Source of the DNA: Anolis sagrei
Taxonomy: Eukaryota > Chordata > Lepidosauria > Squamata > Anolidae
Direction: 5' to 3'
Assembly: GCF_037176765.1 (NCBI RefSeq)
Contig: NC_090022.1
Span: forward strand, 60,591,209-60,655,208
Length of the DNA: 64,000 nt
The notes under the pieces were generated by a model. That model searched no databases and was not told the DNA's origin. It worked only from the letters and a program-made list of their open reading frames with translations. Within the stretch, counting starts at the first letter, position 1. The number at the start of each line of letters is the position of its first letter. Shown here in pieces: positions 20,601 through 32,374 of the stretch. Made by a program: the position numbers and the translations under genes.

Positions 20601-20689
20601 TTGCCTACTGTTCACTCTGGCAGGCAAAAAAAAAAAGTGGCACCGGGGTGAAAAAAATCAGCAAGGTGCACGAGATCCAGGGAAGTCAT

Positions 20690-21237
20690 GCTCCCCATGC
20701 TCTATTCTGCCTTGGTTAGACCACTCCTGGAATACTGTGTCCAATTCTGAGCACCACAACTGAAGGGAGATATTGACAAGCTGGAATGTGTCCAGAAGAG
20801 GGCGACTAAAGTGATCAAGCCTCTGGAGAACAAGCCCTATGAGGAGCGGCTTAAAGACCTGGGCATGTTTAGCCTGAAGAAGAGAAGGCTGAGAGGAGAC
20901 ATGATAGCTATGTATAAATATGTGAGAGGAAGTCAGAGGGAGGAGGGAGCAAGCTTGTTTTCTGCTGCCCTGGAGACTGGGACGCAGAACAATGGCTTCA
21001 AACTACAAGAAAGGAGATTCCACCTGAACATGAGGAAGAACTTCCTGACTGTGAGAGCTGTTCAGCAGTGGAACTCTCTGCCCCAGAGTGTGGTGGAGGC
21101 TCCTTCTTTGGAGGTTTTTAAACAGAGGCTGGATGGCCATCTGCCAGGGGTGCTTTGGATGCAATTTTCCTTCTTCTTGGCAGGGGGTTGGACTGGATGG
21201 CCCAGGAGGTCTCTTCCAACTCTATGATTCTATGAGA
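20690..21237 (+). mobile_element. CR1 LINE 3' fragment
   Basis: Encodes the end of the CR1 reverse transcriptase: YEERLKDLGMFSLKKRRLRG then DMIAMYKYVRG and VRAVQQWNSLPQSVVEAPSL, ending in the typical TGGACTGGATGGCCCAGGAG and TTCCAACTCTATGATTCTAT. One of the better-preserved CR1 copies here. Confidence 0.95.
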
Positions 21238-21328
21238 TGATCTGCTATCAGTGTTACAACAACCTGCCTCTTTTAAAATGCCAACCAGTTGGATTTAATT
21301 AGGGCTCCATTTACACTGGCCATTTAAT

Positions 21329-21652
21329 AGTAAGTTAAAAGTTTTCCCCTGACATTAAGTCTGGTCGTATCCAACTCTGGAGGTTGGTGCTCATCTCCAT
21401 TTCTAAGCCAAAGATGTGTTGTTGTTTTCCATAGAAACCTCTAAGGTAATGACTGCATGGAGCGCCCTTACCTTCTCGCCGGAGCAGTACCTATTGATCT
21501 ACTCACATTTGCATGTTTTCAAACTGCTAGGTTGGCAGAAGCTGGGGCTAACAGCAGGGGCTCACCTTGCTCCCCAGATTCAAACTGGTGATCTTTCAGT
21601 CAGCAAGTTTAGCAGTTCAGCGGTTTAACCCACAGTGCCACCAGGGGCTCCA
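21329..21652 (-). mobile_element. Sauria-type SINE with target-site duplication
   Basis: Reverse complement starts GGAGCCCCTGGTGGCACTGT; body includes CATTTGCATGTTTTCAAACT and CTGACATTAAGTCTGGTCGT. Flanked by GCCATTTAAT (21319-21328) and GCCACTTAAT (21653-21662), one mismatch. Sauria SINEs are tRNA-derived with a LINE-related tail, known from lizards. Confidence 0.88.
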
Positions 21653-21939
21653 GCCACTTAATGCAAACAACAAACCCCCATAAAAACCTGCAAAGGGAAG
21701 TATTTCATGTAGAACAGTGCTCCATTGCTACGTTCAGCAAAGGACCAGGGGGATCCTCTCACCTCTGCAGGAGTCTACCGTATTCCATGCAGCTGTGGAC
21801 AAGTCTACACAGGGACCACCAGATGCCACCCAGACACACAGCAAGGAACATGAAGGGCATCACAGACTAACTCAGCCAGAGAAGTCAGCCATAGCAGAAC
21901 ACCAGATGAACCAACCTGGGCACAGCATATTATTTGAGA

Positions 21940-22032
21940 ACATGGGGAAAACCATACCCTGCCATGCGTTACTCTAACCTAGTCTGTGTATATGTGTTTT
22001 GTGTGTGTATATGTGTATATATGTGTGTTTGC

Positions 22033-22096
<64 letters not shown>

Positions 22097-22290
22097 GTGC
22101 ATGTGTTGTAATGTATTTTTTTTTTTTTTTGGCTTTTTAAGTCTCTTCTGCCGTGTTTTTCGGTGTGTTTAAGAGTGATGGTCACTTTTTGGCCTGTATT
22201 GTGTCCAAATTTGGTGTCAATTGGTCCAGTAGTCTTTGAGAGATATTAATCCCACAAATGAACATTACATTTTTATTTATAAAGATTTAT
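21940..22290 (+). repeat. Interspersed repeat with embedded microsatellite
   Basis: Opens ACCATACCCTGCCATGCGTT, GTCTGTGTATATGTGTTTTG, continues into (TA)n(GA)n, and ends TCCCACAAATGAACATTACA plus TTTTTATTTATA. The same start and end frame the repeat at 32375, so this is one dispersed family. Class not assigned; the 3' part links it to the element at 29765. Confidence 0.75.
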
Positions 22291-22339
22291 AAATTCCCTG
22301 ATTCCCTGCAAAAATTCTAACAGTTTAAATTATGAAGCC

Positions 22340-22800
22340 TTCTATAAAAAAAATCCTTCCATCTTTTTTGTTACATAGTTTAGAAATAGTTCCCAGTCCT
22401 TGGAAAGTTTTTTTTTTTGGTGCTTTTAATTTGTTTCTTCGTTGCTAAATTGTCCATTTCTCATATTGTAAAGACTTTAACCACCTATTGTTCTATTGTT
22501 GGGAGATCTGTCTTCTTTCAAAACTGTGCATATATTGTTCTTGCTGCTATTATTATGTAGTGCAATACTTTGTAGTTTAATTATTTTGTTTGATTTGACA
22601 TTCCCAACAAAAATAATTTGGGCTCCATTTTTATCTTTGAATGAAAAAAATTATTACAGGTTTTTTTGTGTGTACCTTGTGCCAGAATTCTCTACTTTTT
22701 ACAGGTCCACCACATGTGGAAGAAAGTTCCTTCCTGTTCTTTATGTTTCCAGCACTTGTTTCTTCCCTTATACATTTTAGCTAGTTTTGCTGGGTTCGGG
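22340..22800 (-). mobile_element. L1 LINE ORF2 C-terminal remnant
   Basis: Reverse complement translates in parts to [20 protein letters not shown], the conserved end of L1 ORF2 (HMWWxC), with several frame breaks. Old and 5' truncated; upstream intergenic region. Confidence 0.75.
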
Positions 22801-24450
22801 TACCCTCTGTTCATCATTTTATTTTTTAAAAAAATCTTCTTAAAATCATAGCATCAAATTTTCTTTAAGCCAGTAGTCCAAAATACTGCAGCCATGTTGC
22901 TGCAAACCAACACTGTTTTTCTCCAGCTCCTACCATTCTCCCAATGCCGATGCTGCAAAACAAAACAAAAGAATACCAGCAACGTTTTAGCTAAGTAGAA
23001 GATGAGAAAAGTGGAAGCTGGACTGGATCCTCTAAAAAGACTTTGTAAATAGGAGCTTTCTTTGACAGAGGCTTTGTTAACCGAGGTATGCCTGTACAAC
23101 TAAAAAAAAATATCTTAGTATAAAAATAAAATTACAAACAATGACAAATATTACTTCTATTTTAAAAACACAGATAAAGGCATATTAAAAACTGGAAATA
23201 AGAATACCCCCATTGAAAGCTCCTTCTACCACAACAAATGAAAAACCAAACATCTTCCTAAATAAAAAGATCTTTTCCTGCCATTGAAATCATATCAGGA
23301 ATCAACTGTTTTTCTCAGGCAGTGAGATTGTTGCCACATTGTTATAATCACTCATCTTTAAAATAATTTTCCAGCATTTGACAAATTGAAGCAGATAGAT
23401 TTCAGTGGATCAGCTTCAACATCTGTAGGCTGTTAACTTATCAAAGTCACTTCTGCGTCTTTACACCCCATTATGATTTTTTCACACTTCATTCAATAAC
23501 AGAACAAATTACAACATTAAAGGTGTTTAGAAAAAACCCTCCAATACTGTTCTACTAGTTGGAAATTATCTGCTGATTGTTTTGGCGCTAAAGATAATTT
23601 GCTGAGGTATTAATGGCCACGGGCCATCTAAAGATATTATTTTTAATGTGTTTTAATGTTCCGTTGCCAAGGAACATTATTTGGAATCAAATAAGCTGTA
23701 GTACTTTCAACGTAATTAGAACAATACAGTGCTGGCTGGGGAAGGGAGGAATAAATCAAACTTGCTTGAAAGGCAGTAATATCCAGGAAAGAAAAGTATC
23801 CTTTCAAGACCTTTCTTAATTCATGGCACACTAATTGCTATATCTAACAAAACTGTATTGTACAGAGAAAGGTTGATTTTGCATGTAGTGTCACATAAGG
23901 CTCCCGCTCTTCTTTCTGGGCTGTATTTCCTCCTTGCACCTGTGTTAGGTGATTTTTTTCCCCCAGCTCACAAGCTTTAGATTAATTGGCATTTATACAA
24001 CTGTACCATCATCATCTAACAGGCAATATAAATGTTCATATAGTTATTTTTAATCTCAGAAACACAATTATTCTTTTTCTGTATAAAGACTTAAAAGCAT
24101 GAAAATCATAATAATGGCTGGAATTCAATAAAGCCTGTTTTCATCTTTGTGTCTACAGGAAATATAATTGAGCAGTTCAACAACATCTGTATTTACCAAG
24201 AGGTTGCTGTGATATTACTATATAGGACAAGGATCCCTGAACTAAGGCCCGCAGGCTAAATCTGCCCCCCACCAAGGCCTTTTCCCCAATCCTCACCTTT
24301 ACGTCCACGTGTGCACACATGCATGGCTACACAGTCAGTGGATATATGCATGCAGTGGTGGCAGCAAGTATTTGTGTGTGGTAGTGGCAAAGGCAAGTTA
24401 ATGTGAGTGGCTGTACAGTGATGGTGGCGAGTACAGATGCATGTGACTCG
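22800..24450. other. Intergenic DNA, no recognised gene
   Basis: AT-rich, no conserved frame, splice pattern or known repeat that I could name. Confidence 0.5.
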
Positions 24451-24458
24451 GCCGACAC

Positions 24459-24459
24459 A

Positions 24460-24500
<41 letters not shown>
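24459..24500. repeat. (CA)n microsatellite
   Basis: About 20 CA units in the intergenic region, with a second shorter run at 24516-24528. Confidence 0.95.
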
Positions 24501-24889
24501 GTATTCACAGCACATGCACACACACACAAAGTCCCCCTCCCCCAATAATCTGAGGGAACATGAATTGTCCTTCCATAAAAAAAAAGGGGGTGACCCCTGA
24601 TATGGGGAACCAGCAATGTGACAAGCAAAACAGGAATGATGTGTATCAGGTTACCTGCTGGGGAGCTCCAATGTGCATCGGAAAAGCCTAATGCATATCA
24701 ACATGCCTTTGCAAGTGTCCTGAAATGCATCTGCAAAATTCATTAGCATTCTTAGCACCTCTGCTGCATAGCTTAATAGTTCTACATAAAGTTATGTAAA
24801 ATAGACTGTTATAGCATACTCCTCCTATTAATACAATATGACCCCTTACAGGACTGGTATCCACAGTTTTGCCTACCCACATCTAACAA

Positions 24890-25035
24890 ATATGCTATTT
24901 CTAGGGATTGTCTAGGTCCTCTGGGTAATTCTACGGTACTATTCTGCTGGAGCCATGTTGGAAGATCTAGCAAATGTCTAGGAAACATACCTATCTAGGA
25001 ATTTTCTAGATCTTCCAATGCAATTCTATGATAAC
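24890..25035. mobile_element. Palindromic MITE, family D (partial)
   Basis: TTTCTAGGGATTGTCTAGGT CCTC and CTAGGAATTTTCTAGATCTT CC face each other across 100 bp. Similar to 4600-4700. Confidence 0.6.
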
Positions 25036-25482
25036 TTCCTGCACGTTTTAGCCAATTCAATACAGTTTGCTATTATTCATGGTTTTTGGTTTCCATGGTA
25101 AGTATCCCTGCAATAAGTAGTCACAGTGCAATAATAATTGTACATTTATGTTAAAGTAATAATTTTTATTGGCTTTGTAAATATTAGCTGAAAATTGAAT
25201 TGGATATAACAGTGTTTAAACAGGATTAGGTGGAGATAATTCTAGGGAAATCCTACTTAACTGTAGCTAAATTGGGAAAAGTGTTAAATTGTTACAGGAG
25301 TTAGATTGCAATTAATTTCCAAGGCACTGAATAACAATAATCAGGAATGCAAAAAACAGTTGTCATAGAAACACAGAATGCGTAAAAAATTTTCAGTCGG
25401 TTGCTCAAAGAATTGCTTTATAAATTAAGAGTCAAAAACATGCAGAATTGTGACTCCATTCCAGTTAGGTAATTGTTTACAT

Positions 25483-25843
25483 CAGGGGTCCTCAAACTAA
25501 GGCCCGGGGGCCGGATGCGGCCCTCCAAGGTAATTTACCCGGCCCTTGCTCAGGGTCAACCTAAGTCTGTAATGACTCGAAAGCACACAACAACAACAAC
25601 CATCCTATCTCATCAGCCAAAAGCAGGCCCACACTTCCCATTGAAATACTAATAAGTTTATATGTTTTTAAATTGTTCTTCATTTTAATTACTGTATTGT
25701 TTTTAAGTGTTTTTGCACTACAAATAAGATATGTGCAGTGAGCATAGGAATTAATTCATGTTTTTTTCAATTTATAATCCGGCCCTCCAACAGTTTGAGG
25801 GACTGTGACCTGGCCCTCGGTTGAAAAAGTTTGAGGACCCCTG
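25483..25843. mobile_element. Non-autonomous hAT element with exact 8-bp target-site duplication
   Basis: Terminal inverted repeats CAGGGGTCCTCAAACT and AGTTTGAGGACCCCTG (16 bp) close a 361-bp element, flanked by GTTTACAT at 25475-25482 and 25844-25851. GGCCCGGGGGCCGGATGC and CCGGCCCTCC lie just inside. No coding capacity. Confidence 0.93.
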
Positions 25844-26980
25844 GTTTACATAATGGTGCAAAGACTTCTGTTGCTGGGTGCAATCTAGTGAAGATTATTA
25901 CTAAACTCCGTACAGTGTCAATCTCATCTTTAACCCTCAGCTGGAGTTCAATATGTGTGATTTAGTCTGGAGCTGGCAGATGAGAAGTGCTTTGGTAAAC
26001 CAGAACAGAGGGCATTATCCTCCCATTCCTGGGGAGATTTCCATAGAATCTATGATGGAAATCTAATAGTTAATCCCAACTAGACAAGCACCAATGAACC
26101 AATGAAATCTAATAGTTGATTTACCAAATTCCCATTGATTCCGTTGGAACTAATTAGATGTCAGTTGGGATTGGCAACTAAATTTCAGTCTGCAGTTTTT
26201 TTTTCTAGTGGAAAAACATGAAGGTATAAGCAACACAATTCCATACTTAGGTTAAAAATTTGCAGTCTAGAAAGAAAACATAATTTCCCTGTGTCGCATT
26301 CTGGAGGAGACTATTGCATATACTACAGACATCAAGATGAGTAGTCATTTGCAAGTCTGAGCCATACACTCTTGATTCCTATGGCATTTAACCCTTCAAT
26401 AAACTGTGTCAACTTTATGATTTTGTGTAACTTGCATCTTTTAAGTTTATAAAGTTGTACAAAATGTGGCCTAGGAACAGTCACCCTTCATGACATTGCT
26501 AAGATACTCCTAAGAATATACAGGTGGAAAATATCCTCCTGGCTGTTTCCCAAGCTACATAATCATCAGATTCATTGTTTATATGTAAAGACAGACAATC
26601 TCCCATGACAGCCAGGTGAGCACAGAGATGTTTGTGTGACACCCCTGAAGCTGAGAGCCTTTTGCCTTCATGGAAACAGAGACTTAAAAATATGAGCATT
26701 TGGTAACTCTTTTATTTGACAACCTGGTTTCTGAGCCTTGTACCTTTGTTTCCTGAGCACTGTATCATTGTTTTGCACAGAAATAGACAGTTGAAGTAAT
26801 CAAAGTTCATCAGCATATCACTTGCATTGTCTTCTCCCAATTCGTGCCCTCCCAGGAAGCATCCCAACAGCTGATTGGCACTTTGCCTGAGCAATCCCCA
26901 GCCATCATTCTCCCTACCATGGGAATCCCTCAGCAGAGCCTTTGGCCAGTTCTGGTGCAGATCCTAGCCAGCCTTTTTCT

Positions 26981-27060
26981 GGCCTCACTCCCCTCTCAGA
27001 CTGTTCCAACAAGATCCTTCTTGAAGCAGGTTTTAAATGTCATCTAGGTTAACCTTCTTC
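26981..27060. repeat. 80-bp dispersed duplication, copy 1
   Basis: GGCCTCACTCCCCTCTCAGA to AGGTTAACCTTCTTC; identical to 27899-27978. Followed at once by a further partial CATCTAGGTTAACCTT. Confidence 0.88.
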
Positions 27061-27898
27061 ATCTAGGTTAACCTTCAGAGGATGGAGCAGGAGGTTTGAA
27101 TGGCTGCCAGAACAGTATAAAATATTTTGTGTTTCTGTGATCCTTATGCTTATACATTTTGAAACACATTGATTGTACTTGCATCCTTTTTGGCCAAATG
27201 ACAATACATTACTGTGGCTTATCTTCAACCCAGTGAGTTGTTTCTCTGTCATGGCCCTTCTGGTTTTAGCATAAGCTCGCCGGGCACGGATCCTCTTATC
27301 TGCGACCCAAACTAAATCACTACTAAACTACATTTCTTGTTGTTGTATAAGATGTGATCATTTCCAAACTAAACACTGTGATCTGAGTCACCATGGCTTT
27401 ATATTATGCTCTAACAATAAACATTACTTTTCCTAACAACAATAAAAAGAACCATTGTACCTCTATGACTTGTCCATTGCTCGAGTTCAGTCACGTCCTT
27501 ACAGCTGTTCTACTGTCAAGTAGTGGGATGTATATTTCCACAATAAGGATTAAACACATTCACACTTGTACAAGGGTCAAAATGTTCTGCCAAAACAATT
27601 TGGAGTTTTATTGGTTTTGATTCTGAAAGATAGGTAATTGAGGAGCAATAGTTTAGCTTCTCTGGAACAATTAAGTCAAACAACATTTTCCTGGAAAGAG
27701 ATTGTTTACATATCATAAAAGATTGGGAGACTTGGAGACAAGAGACACAAATAGAACTGGAAAGAAACCAGCTAGCTCAGCATGAAAAATTCTATCTTGC
27801 AAAGTTTTGGTGGGGGTGAAGTAGGACTGGGAATACAAAGAATGCCATTCATTCTAAATAAGGAGCATTTCTTTTTTCCCTTGCCTTAGACAGACACA

Positions 27899-27978
27899 GG
27901 CCTCACTCCCCTCTCAGACTGTTCCAACAAGATCCTTCTTGAAGCAGGTTTTAAATGTCATCTAGGTTAACCTTCTTC
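27899..27978. repeat. 80-bp dispersed duplication, copy 2
   Basis: Exact second copy 918 bp from the first, same orientation. No element ends recognised. Confidence 0.88.
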
Positions 27979-28084
27979 TTCCACTGCATTCCTTACCATG
28001 CTAAGTGTAGTAAGAGAGATACTGTCATCCCTCCATATTTGTAGTTTTGACTTTTGTGAATTTGATTATTTATTAATTTGATTA

Positions 28085-28290
28085 ATAATCTTCTTTCTAG
28101 GAATCTCTAAGTCCTCTAATGCAACCTCTGCTCAAGTGCCCCTACCATGTCAGAGGACCTAGAGATCTCAAGAGAGAACACCTTTCTAGAATCCAAAGGG
28201 AGTCTATGTATATTCAGCTTTCAGCAGAAGTTGACCATAGAGTCATGCTGAAAGACCTAGAAATTCCTAGGGAAGTGTTGTCTCAGTTTA
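28085..28290. mobile_element. Palindromic MITE, family D
   Basis: TTTCTAGGAATCTCTAAGTC, then CAGCTTTCAGCAGAAGTTGA CCATAGAGTC and GACCTAGAAATTCCTAGGGA. Same cores as 39045 and 50600. Confidence 0.65.
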
Positions 28291-28768
28291 AAAAAAAAAA
28301 CCCAATTACTTTACTTGTAGTTTTTCAATTTCACAGGGATCCTGTGCCCCTAACCCTAGGGAATGTGGAGGGCTGACTTTAGTTTTACAAAGAATAATTA
28401 TACAGGATATCTGATAAATGTGTAAATTCTTTAACTGCATATTTTAGCTATGGAGATTATTTGAAGGCCAACTAAAGATATCTACATTGAAGAATAAATG
28501 TTATAACAATGTTTTCATCAGTTATTAATTCCATCTTGAATTATAATTTTGTAATTTTGTAATGTTTTCAAATTTTTGACTTACCCCATGTAAGCATGCA
28601 CTACTCATACTTTCCCAATATTTCTCTGCTATTGGAATAGTTAATTCTTTCAATATGTATTTTGTAAAAAGTGCAAAAAAAGACCCCCAGAATTATAAAT
28701 GGTTACTGGCTTGACATTTTTTTGAAAACCATGCAAAAGAATATCCAGATTGATTAGTTAAGCATGTA

Positions 28769-28769
<1 letters not shown>

Positions 28770-28800
<31 letters not shown>
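28770..28800. repeat. (GT)n microsatellite
   Basis: About 15 GT units, intergenic. Confidence 0.9.
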
Positions 28801-28802
<2 letters not shown>

Positions 28803-29036
28803 TGGAGGGGAGATGCAACTATCCCCAAAAGTATAAATTGAGAATGTATGCCTTTTTGAAAAAAGATGTCCCCCAAATTTCCCAGATTTATAAGCTGGTG
28901 TGTGTGTGTGGAAAGAGAGAGAGAGAGCTTAGTTTATAATTCTGGGAATATTTTGGCAATTATTTTGGCAATCATGTATACACCTTGAAACACCTTACAG
29001 TTCCAGAATTTTGCAGTCTCTCCACCCTCCCTTTCC

Positions 29037-29055
29037 CTCTCTCTCTCTCTCTCTC

Positions 29056-29097
<42 letters not shown>
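29037..29097. repeat. (TC)n(TA)n compound microsatellite
   Basis: CTCTCTCTCT followed by about 19 TA units, intergenic. Confidence 0.92.
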
Positions 29098-29098
<1 letters not shown>

Positions 29099-29139
29099 CT
29101 ATCAGCTATCTATCCATCTGAAGTGGATAATAAAGACCA

Positions 29140-29500
29140 TGGATAAAAGGAGCCATGCCTGGTAAGCATATGCTAAACCAAATGGGCCAGGACAAAAACA
29201 CTCACCAAGCTGAAGACAAGCCACAGGGGTTTATTCAATTCAGCCAAAAACATAGCGAGTACAAGCGAACACAACAAAAGTACATGCATAAAACATTCAG
29301 AGAAACATGACATCTTATACGGTTTGACAGCTATTCAAAAAACCCACTCCCTCCCCTGATTGGTCAGAAAGGGGGCTGGTCAGGATCCTTGCCCTGACTG
29401 GTTGGGAGTGCCACTGATGTTGCCACCTCCAGGCTCCCAGTCTTTGGTGGGAACAATGGATTTTGATGATTGCCTGGGAAACCTTCCTGTTCTCAGAAAA
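29140..29500 (-). mobile_element. Possible solo LTR fossil
   Basis: On the minus strand there is an AATAAA-type signal followed by a GTGGCTTGTCTTCAGC stretch and, upstream, a promoter-like GTATAAGATG, the arrangement of a U3-R-U5 unit. No internal coding part is seen. Broken or solo; boundaries and family uncertain. It could be another kind of repeat. Confidence 0.3.
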
Positions 29501-29764
29501 TTATCTCTGTCGAGTTATGGAAAGGTTACTGTCTCCAGGCTACATTTTGAGAAATTTTATAAATAGGTTTATATGGTGTGTGTGTGTGTGTGTGTTTATG
29601 TGTGTGTAGATACAGTACACTGAAAGATACAAGTTACACACAAAGTCAAAGAAAGCAGATACCATTTATTAAATGGTTGGAAACAATAAAGTCTTTGAGG
29701 AGGTGAAGATGCAACTGGTCGCTTCAATACTTCAAAATAGCTCTCTCTATATATATATATATAA

Positions 29765-30365
29765 TGCTCTGTTCATTTTGAGTGACATCATAACTCAAAA
29801 TCTGCTGGACAATTGCCACCAAATTTGGCCACAAGACACCTACTAACCCAAGGAGTGACCATCACTCAAAAATTGATTTTGTCATTTGGGCATTGTAGTT
29901 GCTGGGATTTATGGTTTACTTTCAATCAAAGAGCATTCTGAACTCCACCAATGTTCAAACTTGGCACACAAGACTCCCATGACCAATAGAAAACACTAGA
30001 AGGATTTGGTGGGCATTGTTCTTGAGTTTTGGAGTTCACCTACATCCAGAGAGCACTGTGGATCCAAACAGTGAAGGATCTAGACCAAACTTGGTACAGA
30101 TACTCAATATGCCCAAATATAAACACAGATGGAGTTTGGGTAAAATAGACCTTGACATTTGGGAGTTGTAGTTACTGGGATTTAAAGTTCACCTACAATC
30201 AAAGAGCATTCTAAACCACATTAATGATAGAATTGGGCCAAACATCCCACCCAGATCTCCCATGACCACTGAAACTACTGTGTTTTCTGGCGGTCTTTGG
30301 CCACCCTTCTGATACCCCCTCACAACCCCTTCCCATGGGTCCCGACCCTCAGGTTGAGAAATGCT
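29765..30365 (-). mobile_element. hAT-like non-autonomous element, one end clear
   Basis: The right terminus reads GGGTCCCGACCCTCAGGTTG then AGAAATGCTG, a SPIN/Charlie-type hAT end. Inside are repeated motifs such as AATCAAAGAGCATTCTGAAC and GGTGGGCATTGTTCTTGAG. The left terminus is not evident; its last 100 bp resemble the 3' part of the repeat at 21940 and 32375, inverted. Confidence 0.65.
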
Positions 30366-30687
30366 GCCTTACGGTCATCCGGTCCAACTCCCTTTGCCAG
30401 AGCAAGAAAACATAATAAAAGCCCTCCTGACAAAGAACCATCCTGCCATAGATATAGATATATATGATTCACATACACACATACACATATATGTATATGA
30501 CAGATATAGTATCATAAATTTGAAAGGGATCCCTAAAGAAGGACAATTATATGTTGCATGTTCCAGAGTAGTCAAAGCAGACAACATCAACACTAAGAAA
30601 CTACAAGAAATACTGTTTACCCACAAGCATCAAGAAATCACATATATTAGAAACCAACACTTTCTCATTACTTTATTTTCCAGACGG

Positions 30688-30689
<2 letters not shown>

Positions 30690-30718
<29 letters not shown>
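30690..30718. repeat. (GT)n microsatellite
   Basis: About 14 GT units; a second short one with a G run is at 30776-30802. Confidence 0.9.
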
Positions 30719-30987
30719 AGTTTAAAAAGCTTAATAAAAATATTTATTATGGTGTTACTGGCAAACTGTAGAACTTGTGTGTGTGTGTGCAGGGGGGGGG
30801 GGCGGTCACCATAGTTCGACAACACACAAACATATATAGTAAAAACTGCTGTGTGAAGTCTGCTGTGTGTGTTTATACAGTTGACTCATAATTAACTGCC
30901 ACCTGTGGGGAATTGGTAGATGGCAGATTAATACAGTTTCTGGTTACTTGAGGGTTCCTATAGAAAATAAGCCTGAGTAATACTATA

Positions 30988-31301
30988 AAAGGTAAAGGTT
31001 TTCCCTGACATTAAGTCTAGTCATGTCTGACTCTTGGGGATGGTGCTCATCTCAATTTCTAAGCTGAAGAGCTAGCATTGTTTGTAGACACCTCCAAGGT
31101 CATGTGGCCAGTATGAAGGCATGGAGCGCTGTTATCTTCCTGCAGAAGCGGTACCTATTGATCTACTCACATTTGCATGTTTTCAAACTGCTAGGTTGGC
31201 CCAACAGCAGGAGCTTATCCCACTCCCCAGATTTGAACCGCCAACCTTTTGGTCAGCAAGTCCAACAGTTGTTTAACCTGCTGTGCCACCAGGGGGCACC
31301 A
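30988..31301 (-). mobile_element. Sauria-type SINE with target-site duplication
   Basis: Same family as 21329: TTTTCCCTGACATTAAGTCT, CATTTGCATGTTTTCAAACT, and GTGCCACCAGGGGGCACC. Flanks AGTAATACTATA (30976-30987) and AGTAACACTATA (31302-31313) form a 12-bp duplication with one change. Confidence 0.88.
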
Positions 31302-31834
31302 AGTAACACTATATCACACCATAAACTTTGTATTGACTTGATATTAATATTGAAATATGGTAATTAAAGGCAAATAAAGACATATAAAGACAAACTTAAC
31401 TTAATGCAACAGTTTCATAGCTTTGTGGATACAGTATTATTTCTTCATTTTTTACTGCTGGTTGCTCAAGAGTTCTGGTTACCTGAGTTCCAGTTAACTG
31501 AGAATCTACTACACACACACACATTTATATGTCTATATACATCCACAAACACACCCACATATATACACAATCATATATCATTCTGGATTTTTGAGGGGCA
31601 ATATGTATACAGTGCTGGCAGTCCCCGAGTTACAAACATCCGATGTACAATGGACTTATAGTTAAGAACGGTGCGAGTCAACAGGAATATTTTTTCTTAA
31701 ATCTCTTTAAATCACTTTTTTCTTTTATTTGATTTGGGTTTTTTTAATAGCACTTTCTCCTCTTTCCTCCCTCCTGCCCTTTTTAATTATATATACTAAA
31801 AATTTCAAAATTTCAGTAAAATTTCAGATCTATA

Positions 31835-32275
31835 TCCCAGAACTAGGTTATCTGTGCCCACACTCAGATAATGTGGAATTTTCTGCCTTGATATTCTGGG
31901 ACATAGGGCTGTGTGGAAGGGGCCTCTGTCTCTGGGCCATTCCTATGCGCCAGGAGAGATCCAGCACGACGATAATGGAGGCTGGGTAAGTGCTTTTATT
32001 TTTAAATGGGGTTTTGCAGGGGTTGAAGAGGGGTGAGGGCTGTCTGCCTGGTCTCCTGATAGGTACTGGGAGATCATGTAGACAGCACCCATGGATAACC
32101 CAGATAATCAGATAACCCAGGGTCCTTCCACACTGCCCTATATCCCAGAATATCAAGGCAGGCAATCCCACATGATCTGAGTATGGACTCAGATAACCCA
32201 GTTCAAAACAGATATTGTGAGATTTTCTGCCTTGATATTCTGGGATATAGGGCTGTGTGGAAGGGCAACCAGTTA
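31835..32275. mobile_element. Palindromic element with family-B-like ends
   Basis: GAATTTTCTGCCTTGATATT and CTGGGACATAGGGCTGTGTG on the left face TCCTTCCACACTGCCCTATA on the right; a second half-copy ends at 32265. Between are GCGCCAGGAGAGATCCAGCA and a poly-purine stretch. Confidence 0.7.
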
Positions 32276-32374
32276 TCTATCTACTTCCTTCCCCTCTTTG
32301 TTCTTGGGTGCATCTACACTGAGAAGTAATGCAGTCTGACACCATATTAACGGCCATGGTTCCATTTTATGGTA

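Larger units (their letters stand above)
25860..28080. other. Intergenic DNA with an 80-bp duplication
   Basis: Apart from the duplicated segment noted separately, I see only unique AT-rich DNA. Confidence 0.5.

Noticed and set aside
20016-20651. 211-codon plus-strand frame
   Set aside because: Antisense to IL17RB exon 1 in CpG-rich DNA, begins in a MITE end, no homology.
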